Source: Phoronis australis (taxonomy: Eukaryota > Phoronida > Phoronidae). Taken from it: a DNA stretch of 62,000 nt. Position 1 is the first letter of the stretch. The number at the start of each line of letters is the position of its first letter. The DNA lies in assembly GCA_002633005.1 (NCBI GenBank), contig NMRA01000119.1, forward strand, positions 9,636-71,635, written 5' to 3'. The translations under genes and the position numbers were made by a program. Positions 1 to 12,300 of this stretch are shown here, piece after piece. Below the pieces are notes generated by a model, which saw only the letters and a list, made by a program, of their open reading frames with translations, was not told the DNA's origin and ran no database searches.

Positions 1-205
1 TCACCTCCCACCACCCATTACCACAACCCACCACGACTGCCCCGCCACCATCACTCTCCATCACCATCCATCACCACCATCCTACATTGCCATCACTCAA
101 AATGCGTCCCCGCGGTGAAATAGACATTGCTTCCGAAATACAACTGATCATCAACTACACAAATTGTAATGTTCAGAGTCATCTTCTGCTGCCGCTTTGT
201 TGTAG
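1..205. other. Intronic sequence with CAC/CCA-rich low-complexity start
   Basis: The first ~95 bases are a degenerate CCA/CAC-rich run. The rest leads to a pyrimidine-rich tract and an AG at 204-205, which I take as the acceptor of the first visible aminopeptidase exon. The frame happens to be open upstream of that point, but the peptide there does not resemble an M1 aminopeptidase. I see nothing else here. Confidence 0.5.
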
Positions 206-323
206 AGGAAATGGCTGGATAGCTGACCATTACAAAACTACGGTGAAAATGTCAACCTATCTCCTTGCATTCATCGTCTGTGATTTTGTTGCTGTAGAGA
301 AAAGCACTACCACGGGAACAACA
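206..323 (+). CDS. Aminopeptidase exon, N-terminal domain end
   Basis: The exon encodes [13 protein letters not shown], a hallmark strand near the end of the M1 N-terminal beta-domain. The acceptor follows a pyrimidine tract (AG at 204-205) and the donor is ACA|GTAAGT. It ends in phase 0 and reads straight into [10 protein letters not shown] of the next exon. This exon is not duplicated, which shows that the copy-1 contig entered the gene from the left. Confidence 0.88.
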
Positions 324-3300
324 GTAAGTAACTAGTCTAATAACAGCGTCACTGTTTTACGATTGCCAACAGCGTATAGTAAGGATAACGTTTTGCTCTG
401 TTCAAAATTGAAAGGCATACAGGAACACAACTGCATACAACGAGTGGTCATTAACATAGTTAAAGTTACAGGAATGATTATTCGAATGTCTTCAAAAGGA
501 AACGATCTGTCGTCGGGCCATAAATACGCATTTTGGGATCATTTTGGTTAGGATAGACTTACCGCTCCCCTGTACCAGGGTCTAATCTTTTTAATCGAAA
601 TCAAACTAGAAATTCTTAATGACATTTTTAAGTTAATGTATTTTTTCGAATTGAAGGTAGGTGTCTATTATTCTGTACCTGATTACGTCACGATTTACAG
701 AGCTGAGTGACCATTAAATTCGAACTAAAAACTAGAAATTTTGAGTAAAATCTGTAGATTTCGAGTTCAGACTCGAATTTATAGATTTAATGCTGGGGTC
801 ATCAAGTGCAGTTATCTACGGGTAAATAATAATGTGTGCAAACTCCGGTGGCGGTTCTAGGATATCATAAGGGGGCCATCATTTTGTCTGTAAACATTTG
901 CGCAAAGCACGATTGTAGATGCGCATAGCACCGAATGGGGGAGGTCTGTTAGTAAAGCATAGAAATGCCATCGCAGAGGTCGGGGGTTTGAATCTGTTTC
1001 GAAGCTTATTTCAAATACATATCATCTTGATAATGTCACTTTAACAACACGAATGTGTTATATTTTGTACAGGTTCGAGTGTGGGCCAGGCCTGAAGCAA
1101 TAAACCAAACAGCTTACGCATTGAATGCGGGAGTCAAAATTTTAGAACACTTTGAAGAATACTTTAAAATACCGTACCCGCTTCCAAAACAGGGTAAGAT
1201 GACAATTGTTTTGATGAAGAGAAGTCGTGCCTAAGTAGAAGATGTGTTTTCACAACACTTTGTTAGCTCAAAAACGCCAAGAAAATGGTTGCAGTGACAC
1301 TGTCGATTGTGTTTAATGGGAGGACCTTTTGTTACCAAAGTAGACCAAAGAATTAAAGCCAAACGTTTCTCACCCACTCACTTTCCAATGCTGAGAAAAA
1401 ACTTCGTGCATGACAACAGTGCATCCCAAAGACTGCGCTTTGAGATTCTGCTTTTGCAAAACGTTCACATTTTTTCTGATATCCGGAAGAGAGACGTAGC
1501 ACAGACACGTTAAAGAGGCCCAGACGGCTATGAACAGCAATATTGAAAGGGGTTCTCTGCTACTGAAACAGAATACAACCAGCTCACCAGGTATTTTTAG
1601 GGTTCGTTCGTAAAGATTTTAAATTTTTGTTGATATCAAAACATTCCCCTTTAGTTTCAAATTTCAAGAAAAACGATCAATCAACTGCTCACCACTTTGT
1701 CGATTTTTCTACCACAAGGCATGGTATGGCAAGACATAGACTAGCACAATTCCCTGATATAGAAAATGTTGCCTTTGTCCTCAAGCGACTTCAAGCAACT
1801 AACTGTGAGCGCATGCGCGCATTTATCATAAATGGGAGGGAGATTAGAAACTTTGTGGTAACCAAATAGTATTTCAAAAATCATGAATTTTGCAATTTTG
1901 TTCTGGAATTTTTTTCGCAGGTGAAGGTGAATTACTCTGTACTAGACGTTGCGAAATGGTACTTACGTCAGGTTGTTTAAAAGATATTTTTGGCGAGCTT
2001 TCGCGTTCAATGCCTCTTTAAAGCGTAAATTTACCGAAACGAAATTGTGTTACGTTCAGTGCCCTAAATGTCACTGAAGAACAAATTTGATTCCTTTGCT
2101 TTCAGATATGATTGCCATACCAGATTTTTCTGCCGGAGCTATGGAGAATTGGGGCCTAATAACCTACCGAGAGACAGCGATGTTGTATGATCCCAAAGTT
2201 TCGTCTGCTACGAACAAACAACATGTTGCTGTTGTGGTCGCACACGAACTTGCTCATCAGGTACAGTGCTTGGAAGCTCGATTCGGCATATTGCCACTAA
2301 ATCATGACGCACCCATGTACTGTTTTAATGATATAAAGCAACGATAAACTGCCAATTTTTTTGAAGTCTTAAAACTGTCTTCAGCTACTATATGACATGG
2401 TCGGCACACCATAAGCAATGGATGAGGGTTCATAGGCGCTTCTATATAGTGAGGGCTCTTTGTACAGCCGATAAAACTACAAAGAAGTAGTTCTGCAAAC
2501 TGTTTTTCGAATACCTTTAACTTTTGCGTTGCTTATGGAATAATTATCCGACGGATCACGGTACAATTTGCATTTTACGCCAAAATTGTTATTTTGGCTT
2601 CATGAATGTTGTTTCACAGACAACAACAATGTGAAAACAAAATTATTAAGTTCCCACGAAATCAAGGTTTTATCGTTGATTTTAACAGTATTTTTAACTT
2701 TGCCATTGTGGTTTCTTGAAAACACTTGACTTCTTTAGCGACCACGAAACAAGTAACTACTAAAGAAGAACAATTCTTGACTCCCGCCTAAAATGTGATT
2801 GGCCTAAAGCTATATGATCAAGATCAATTTCACTGACTGCAGCTCCTAATCAGGGATGCATTCTGTAGGTCCAACACATTCGGTGAGTATCTTCGGTCAT
2901 GGAACGCCGAAACGACTGTTTCTATCTCATAACTCAACATTCCTAGCCCACCGATCATAACTTAAGCTGCTATTTTGCTATGGTATACGCTAAAAAATCC
3001 CAGCTTCTTTCGTATAAAAGTCTCGCTTGCGGCATCTTGGTCTTTAGCGGGATTTTTGAGTCTGCTGAACACATTACTCCAAGGCTGCAAAAGAAAGGAG
3101 AGTGCTTCGCGAGTGTGCTTGTCAGCGTACCTTAGCAAAATAGCAGCCATTAGATGTGATTGATAGGTGAAGTTTGAAAGTTAAATTATGAGATCGAATT
3201 CACTGCTTTCGTTCTCGCTGCAAGTGCTTCGCGGTGTGTTGGGTCTACGGAACGGGCCCCAAAACTTGTAACTTTCTTCACTCTAATCAAAAGCCGTAAA

Positions 3301-6300
3301 AAAGTGAAATTCACAAGATATATCCATTTTTCCTATAGTTATTTATTGATAAAGTGACGTATCCGTAATATAAAGTCATAAACCTATTTGCAGTTGTAGC
3401 CAGCTCTTTTATTGTGTTTTTTTTCGTTTAAATGGTCCGTAAATGGCGAAATAGGTGAGCCGAGAAAAATTACTAAAACATTACATTATTTGTTGGTGAG
3501 TTTTGATGAATATATGTGTCGTCGTAACGAGAAAGAAACTTTCCACTAGTCTAGAGTACATTAGTTTTTGAAAATATAAAAGGTCACGATCAAGAGATGA
3601 ATGTTTGCCTAGTGACCCGGAATTGGAGTCAACAACTATGAACTCCAGCGAAATTATACCATCTGGAACAATTATGGCTGCCTGCTTCAAGACGAACGTT
3701 TTTTGTGCTCTATTCAAAACTCTCTGTCTCAAATGAACATGGGAAGAAAAGTCTTGCATAACACTTTCAAACTCATGGCAAACGCAGTCTCTTGAAATTT
3801 GTTTGCTGTATGATGTTTAGATCACACCGTAACATATACATATGTATATCAACATAATTATGCTTACACGTTATACAATAATACACGCACCTATATGTGT
3901 GCGTTTTCACTTGTATAAGTAGGCTCAATGTATTTTAATTAATACTTATTTATCTTTGTCGCTACACATTATTTCTACGAATCATATCATGCTCTATCTC
4001 CATCAGCAATTTGTATGATAAATATTATTGCAAAATGTGCATTGCTAATGAGTTTCTTCTTCTAAAAGCATTATGTTTTGTTTTTGTTTCTAAAATTGAA
4101 TTGACTTGCAGGTACATGTATCTGGTATTGGCATTTGTTTTCATTTCAGTGGTTTGGAAACTTGGTGACTCCCAGTTGGTGGGACGACTTATGGTTGAAT
4201 GAGGGCTTTGCAACTTACATGCAGTATCTTGGAACCAACTTCCTGGAGCCTACTTGGGACATGGTTTGAATCTTTTGGTTCTTTTTTTGTTGTTCCTGCC
4301 AAAGAATTGCGTTTTTAAAAGCACGAATATCTAAATAGTATGCGTGTACATCCTAAAAGCAACTGAGAAGTGAGTCAGACATGTAGCACATCACTTTGAG
4401 TTTCATTCGTCACTTGTTAGAGTTCACGTAATTCGACGGCAATGCTATTCATTTTCAAATGCATTGTGGAATGCTTGTTGGCTTGTTTTGAAACATTCGA
4501 TTATAACATGGGCTACATATTTTGAGCGGCTGATCACGACGTTTTCTCTTTTCTAGTTCAACAAAGGCCATGACAAGTCTCGTTTCTATCGCAAGACACC
4601 TGATGTGGTTTTAGAGGGATTAAGAACTTCAACAAAACCATGTCTTTTGGCCGTGCGATGCCCACGGAAAAGAATTGAGATAACAAAAATGACCAAAATC
4701 ACAAATTCACGACTGTCCCGGTCCCTAAGCGGAGAGAAGAATCCTAATGCTTTTGTACAGTAGATTCCAGTGTACAGATTCAATTATACCATTACCAATC
4801 AGATTTTTTAAGTTTCCGCTCGTCTGAAGGTTACCCGTATTTGCAGGAAAAATGTTTGTGGTGAACAAGAATGTGCTCTGATATTGGACCCGTGTAAAAA
4901 ATGGCAGGGTCCGAATTTCTGGGTTTTTTACTAACATTTATGCCAATCGCTTCTCGTTTTTACCACAGAATTGCCATCAAACCTGACCCACTCCAATATT
5001 TTCACATTTGGGGGAACTAAAAAGAACTGTACTGTGGTCTTAGACCTCACAAGGCGACGTGTAAGCAATACTACGAAAAACATTTCGTTACTTGAGCGCA
5101 CCCAAAATCGAAAGAACCGGTCTGCTACCACATGGTGGGAATACAACAAAGCATCCGTTTTGTAAAATGAAAGATTTACTGAAAGTGAGTCTTAAAATGC
5201 ATTAATTCAAAACAGCTTAGTAAATGTTTTGCCCGAGGTATTGTCGATGCACGTGCCTTCCGGTCACGTTGACGTGAAACTTACCTCATAAAACATAGAT
5301 TAGCAATCGGGTTACACATGCACAAGTTATCTGCGATGTCACCGGATGTTCAAGAGTTGCAACCGTTCCACACATGCATGTGAAAAATGATAGCACCGCC
5401 GCTATAGATGAAATCTCTCGAACTGCGTGTACTTAATTGCAGTTAGCGATAACAAAATTCCCCTCAAACAATTTTCAATGAAACGTACACCTGTATCCAT
5501 ATGGAAATCAATCCAGATTTTAGCTATAACTGGTGTTAAAATGTAAATCTGCATTTCTATAATGATTTTGACAAAAGTTCATTGTAACTGTTGATTTCCG
5601 TTCGTTACTGTCGTCAAGACGCTTGGGTCTGGCGAGTAATCTGTGGGTACATTTACATGTACGGTAATGAATGACCTCTTTTGAAAGATGATGCTTTACT
5701 CGGGAAATCGAGGCTTGGAACCTGCCTCCCGTTCAGTAACACTAGGACCCCGCTAAAAGCAAGATTTCGCGAGATTACTTGAGATATTGGTATGTATTTT
5801 AAATGAGAACACGTGACTTTGGCTAGATTTTAATTAGGCCCTAGCGTAGGTCCTAGCGTTACTGAACGCACGCCCGACTTTATGCGTAAATGAAGTTAAG
5901 GAATCACAATTTTTCAGGAAATATGAAGCACTGACCATGGATAGGGAAATTTTTTCGATAAATACGAAATTAAATCCCATAAAAGGAAGGCTGTCGTATC
6001 ATCACATATTTTTGTAAGTGGTGTTTTGTGTCACGAAAATGCGATGATGCTGTTTATATTTTCAGATGGAACAGTTCATTACAACAGACATGCAGGAGGT
6101 GATGAAGCTCGANTTTAAATCTTGTTTCAGCTATATAATGTTAATTACAGGGGTTGATTAATGTACTCAACATTTCCCTATGCTCTTGCTATTTTATTTT
6201 TTGCGCCTATGAACTCAAGCACTTATCTTGAGTTTGCACAAGACTAAAACAAAATTGACAAAAATAATTTCGAGTTAGATTTCCAGTACAAAAAATTGTC

Positions 6301-9300
6301 TCTCGGCCTAGACCCGTACCAAAATCCGTTGTTTTTGTGATTTTAATAGAACCCACAGATTCTGAGACTAGCTGATTGGTAAAATATCCACAAAATCAGA
6401 TTTTACAAGATTTCTACCTTCAGAAAATATATACTTTTACTCATTGGTAAAATCTATAGTTTGGCTACAGACACACACTAGTCGATAATGTCCTACATTT
6501 AATAAACCTTTTCTCTGTTAGTAAAGGATCGAAATGCCACCACAAAGGTCGGGGGTTTGAATCTGTTTCGAAGCTTATTTCAAATACATATCATCTTGAT
6601 AATGTCACTTTAACAACACGAATGTTTTATCTTTTGTTCAGGTTCGAGTGTGGGCCAGGCCTGAAGCAATAAACCAAACAGCTTACGCATTGAATGCGGG
6701 AGTCAAAATTTTAGAACACTTTGAAGAATACTTTAAAATACCGTACCCGCTTCCAAAACAGGGTAAGATGACAATTGTTTTGATGAAGAGAAGTTGTGCC
6801 TAAGTAGAAGATGTGTTTTCACAACACTTTGTTAGCTCAAAAACGCCAGGAAAATGGTTGCAGTGACACTGTCAGTTGTGTTTAATGGGAGGACCTTTTG
6901 TTACCAAAGGAGACCAAAGAATTAAAGCCAAACGTTTCTCACCCACTCACTTTCCAATGCTGAGAAAAAACTTCGTGCATGACAACAGTGCATCCCAAAG
7001 ACTGCGCTTCGAGATTCTGCTTTTGCAAAACGTTCACATTTTTTCTGATATCCGGAAGAGAGACGTAGCACAGACACGTTAAAGAGGCCCGGCTATTAAC
7101 AGCAATATTGAAAGTGGTTCTCTGCTACTGAAACAGAATTCAACCAGCTCACCAGGTATTTTTAGGGTTCGTTCGTAAAGATTTTTAATTTTTGTTGATA
7201 TCAAAACATTCCCCTTTAGTTTCAAATTTCAAGAAAAACGATCAATCAACTACTCACCACTTTGTCGATTTTTCTACCACAAGGCAAAGCACGTCTCCTT
7301 ATTTGGTATGGCAAGACATAGACGTAGCACAATTCCCTTATATAGAAAATGTTGCCTTTGTCCTCAAGCGACTTCAAGCAACTGACTGTGAGCGCATGCG
7401 CGCATTTATCATAAATGAGAGGGAGATTAGAAACTTTGGGGTAACCAAATAGTTTTTCCTTCGCGCGTATTTCAAAAATCATGAATTTTGCAATTTTTTC
7501 TGGAATTTTTTCGCAGGTGAAGGTGAATTACTCTGTACTAGACGTTGTGAAATGGTACGTCAGGGATTGTTTAAAAGATATTTTTGGCGAGCTTTCGCGT
7601 TCCATGCCTCTTTAAAGCGTAAATTTACCGAAACGAAATAGCGTTACATTAAGTGGCCTAAATGTAGCTGAAGAATGAATTTGATTCCTTTGCTTTCAGA
7701 TATGATTGCCATACCAGATTTTGCTGCCGGAGCTATGGAGAATTGGGGCCTAATAACCTACCGTGAGACAGCGCTGTTGTATGATCCCAAAGTTTCGTCT
7801 GCTACGAACAAACAACATGTTGCTATTGTGATCGCACACGAACTTGCTCATCAGGTACAGTGCTTGGAAGCTCGATTCGGCATATTGCCACTAAATCATG
7901 ACGCACCCATGTACTGTTTTAATGATCTAAAGCCACGATAAACTGCCAATTCTTTTGAAGTCTCAAAACTGTCTCCAGCTACTATATGACATGGGTGGCA
8001 CACCATAAGGGGCTGGGTGTATAGCCCCCCCACTTATTTCAGTGCTGCGCCGCCCATGCTATGACACCAATTCCATAACGGAAAATGGTTTAAACCAACA
8101 AATGAGGGTTCATAGCCGCTTCTATATAGCGAGGGCTCTTTGTACAGCCGATAAAACTACAAAGAAGTAGTTCAACAAACTGTTTTTCGAATGCCTTTAA
8201 CTTTTGCGTTGCTTATGGAATGATTATCAGAAGGATCACGGTACAATTTGTATTTTACGCCAAAATTGTTATTTTGGCGTTATGAATGTTGTTTCACAGA
8301 CAAAAACAATGTGAAAACAAAATTATTAAGTTCCCACGAAATCAAGGTTTTATCGTTGATTTTAACAGTATTTTTAACTTAGCCATTGTGGTTTCTTGAA
8401 AACACTTGACTTATTTAGCGACCACGAAACAAGTAACTGCTTAAGAAGAACAATTCTTGACTCCCGCCTAAAATGTGATTGGCCTAAAGCTACATGATCA
8501 AAATCAATTTCACTGACTGCAGCTCCTAATCAGGGATGCATTCTGTAGGTCCAACACATTCGGCGAGTATCTTCGGTCATGGAACGCCGAAACGACTGTT
8601 TCTATCCCATAATTCAACATTCCTAGCCCACCGATCATAACTTCAGTTGCTATTTTGCTATGTTATACGCTAAAAATCCCCGCTTCTTTCATATGAAAGT
8701 CTCGCTTGCGGCATCTTGGTCTTTAGCGGGATTCTTGAGTCTGCTGAACACATTACTCCAAGGCTGCAAATGAAAGGAGAGTGCTTCGCGAGTGTGCTTG
8801 TCAGCGTGCCTTAGCAAAACAGCAGCCATTAGATATGATTGATAGGTGAAGTTTGAAAGTTAAATTATGAGATAGAATTCACTGCTTTTGTTCTCGCTGC
8901 AAGTGCTTCGTGGTGTGTTGGGTCTACGGAACGCGCCCCAAGACTTGTAACTTTCTTCACTCTAATCAAAAGCCGTAAAAAAGTGAAATTCACAAGATAT
9001 ATCCATTTCTCTCTCTGTTTTTTCATCGTCACTCAGGTTCCATTCTCTTTAAAAAATGAAGTAAATTTTCGTCATTGCACAGTGGAGCAGACGACGAAAA
9101 CGGAGTCGTAGTGCGCAGCGCCACTGTAGGTCGCCTGGGATATCGCGGGAGAGCCTATACTTAGCCATAGTTCCGTTACGAATGCGCCGTGTTCCGAATT
9201 TGACACTTGAAATTGGGTTTGAGGCCCCCCCCAAACACTAAAACTGCACACATTTAAATCTTGTTTCACCCGTATAATTTTAACTACCGAGGTTAATTAA

Positions 9301-12300
9301 TAAACTCCATTTCCCTACGCTCTTACTGTTTTATTTTTTTGCGGCNATTAGTTTTTGAAAATATAAAAGGTAACGATCAAGAGATGAATGTTTGCCTAGT
9401 GACCCGGAATTGGGGTCAACAACTAGCGAAATTATACCATCTGGAACAATTATGTCTGTCTGCTTCAAGACGAACGTTTTTTGTGCTCGATTCAAAACTC
9501 TCTGTCTCAAATGAAAATGGGAAGAAAAGTTTTGCATAACACTTTCAAACTCATTTCAAACGCGGTCTCTTGAAATTTGTTTGCTGCATGAAGTTTAAAT
9601 CACACCATAACATATACATATGTATACCAACATAATTATTATGCTTACACGTTATACAATAATACACGCACCTATATGTGTGCGTTTTCACTTGTATAAG
9701 TAGGTTCAATGTATTTTTATTAATACTTATTTATCTTTGTCGCTACACATTATTTCTACGTATCATATCATGCTCTATCTCCATCAGCAATTTGTATGAT
9801 AAATATTATTGCAAAATGTGCATTGCTAATGAGTTTGTTCTTCTAAAAGCGTTATGTTTTGTTTTTGTTTCTAAAACTGAATTGACTTGCAGGTACATGT
9901 ATCTGGTATTGGTAGCTTTCCTCCTTCTAAAGCCCGCGTACAAGATTCTCCGAATAACATGAAAATGATCAACTCTGTCTCTGCAAGCTGAAGTCTTGAA
10001 TTAGTTTCTATACTTACCCGTCTCCAGAATGCTTTAACCTACAGTGAGCTGAACAAAAAATCACATGACCAAGTAAAATGAGCAAACGCCAATGTTATCG
10101 AATATTATTTCCGTTTCCGACTATAAATGTAAAATGATTTGCCCTAATTGGAAGAACATTAATTGCTTAGCCACCCACAAAGATTTCAAGTTGATTACCG
10201 CAGCCAGGCCTTGTGATCTGCAACATTCATGTTCCCAAAACCATGAAGCTTGTTAAACAGATTTTCTTTTGCAAGAGTTATCAGAATGACTTCCACTCTA
10301 TTCCCCACACTGAAGATCTCTTATTGAGCAAGTGGCATCGTCTCTTTGAAGCTGCAGGTGGCGCTGTCGACCGAGTAATGTTTTTACGTAGGCACTTTGT
10401 TGGCTTTTTTGATGCTTTTTCTAAAATCATTGGAAAAACTTAGTCAATACCGCATCCACCAAGGAGTGAGTTATTTAGCTAACAACTAAATAACGCTTTG
10501 TTTTGCTTTCAGTGGTTTGGAAACTTGGTGACTCCCAGTTGGTGGGACGACTTATGGTTGAATGAGGGCTTTGCAACTTACATGCAGTATCTTGGAACCA
10601 ACTTCCTGGAGCCTACTTGGGACATGGTTTGAATCTTTTGGTTCTTTTTTGTTGTTCCTGCCAAAGGAAGTACGTTTTTAAAAGCACGAATATCCAAATA
10701 TTATGCGTGCACATCCTAAAACAACTGGGAAGTTACATGTAGCACATCGCCGTCTTCCATGTCACTTTGAGTTTCATTTGTCACTTGTTAGAGTTCACGT
10801 AATTCGACGGCAATGCTATTCATTTTCAAATGCATTGTGGAATGCTTGTTGGCTTGTTTTGAAACATTCGATTATAACATGGGCTACTATATTTTGAGCG
10901 GCTGATCACGACGTTTTCTCTATTCTAGTACAACAAAGGCCATGACAGGTCTCTTTTCTATCGCAAGACACCTGATGTGGTTTTAGAGGGATAAAGAACT
11001 TCAACAAAACCATGTCTTTTGGCCTTGCGATGCCCACGGAAAAGAATTGAGATGACAAAAATGACAAAAAATCACAAATTCACGACTGTCCCGGTCCCTA
11101 AGCGGAGAGAAGAATCCTAATGCTTTTGTACAGTAGATTCCAGTGTACAGATTCAATTATACCATTACCAATCAGATTTTTTTCAGTTTCCGCTCGTTTG
11201 AAGGTTACCCGTATTTGCAGCTAAAATGTTTGTGGTGAACAAGAATGTGCTCTGATATTGGACCCGTGTAAAAAAGGGCAGGATCCGAATTTCTGGGTTT
11301 TTTACTACCATTTATGTCAATCGCTTCTCGTTTTTGCCACAGAATTGCCATCAAACCTGACCCACTCCAATATTTTCACATTTGGGGGAACTACAAAAAT
11401 CTGTACTTAGACCTCCCAAGGCGGCGTGTAAACAATACTACGAAAAACAACATTTTGTTACTTGAGCGCACCCAAAATCGAAAGAACCGGTCTGCTACCA
11501 CATGCTTTTGGTGGGAATACAACAAAGCATCCGTTTTGTAAAATGAAAAATTTACTGAAAGTGAGTCATGAAGTGCATTAATTCAAAACAGCTTAGTAAA
11601 TGTTTTGCCCGAGATATTGTCGATGCATGTGCCTTCCAGTCACGTTGATATGAAACTTACCTCATAAAACATAGATTAGCAATCGGGTTACACATGCACA
11701 AGTTATCTGCGATGTCACCGGATGTTCAAGAGTTGCAACCGTTCCACACATGCATGTGAAAAATGATAGCACCGCCGCTATAGATGAAATCTCTCGAACT
11801 GCGTGTACTTAATTGCAGTTAGCGATAACAAAATTCCCCTCAAACAATTTTTAATGAAACGTACACCTGTATCCATACGGAAATCAATCCAAATTTTAAC
11901 TATAACTGGTGTTAAAATGTAAATCTTCATTTCTATAATGATTTTGACAAAAGTACATTGCATCTGTTGATTTCCGTTCGTTACTGTCGTCAAGGCGAGT
12001 AATCTGTGGGTACATTTACATGTACGGTAATGAATGACCTCTTTTGAAAGATGATGCCTTACTCGGAAAATCGAGGCTTGGAACCTACCTCCCGTTCAGT
12101 AACACTAGGACCCCGCTAAAAAGCAAGATTTCGCGAGATTACTTGAGATATTGGTATGTATTTTAAAAGAGAACGCGTGACTTAGGCTAGATTTTAATTA
12201 GGTCCTAGCGTACGTCCTAGCGTTACTGAACGCACGCCCGACTTGATGCGTAAATGAAGTTAAGGAATCACAATTTTTCAGGAAATATGAAGCACTGATC

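Larger units (their letters stand above)
1194..6065. other. Introns of aminopeptidase copy 1
   Basis: Three introns (1194-2105, 2261-4149, 4264-6065). Short ORFs here (for example 1307-1513, 1627-1869, 3481-3759, 4971-5165) lack homology signs and recur with frame changes in the second copy, so I treat them as chance. A 139-bp inverted-repeat element sits at 5730-5868. I see nothing else. Confidence 0.6.

Noticed and set aside
944-1006. tRNA gene
   Set aside because: A B-box-like stretch is present, but there is no paired acceptor stem or anticodon arm; a SINE relic is the better reading.
1073-10626. Mutually exclusive or tandem exons as a regulated splice choice in the aminopeptidase
   Set aside because: Whole introns are duplicated as well, and one copy breaks inside an exon at an N, which fits an assembly join better than an evolved exon set.
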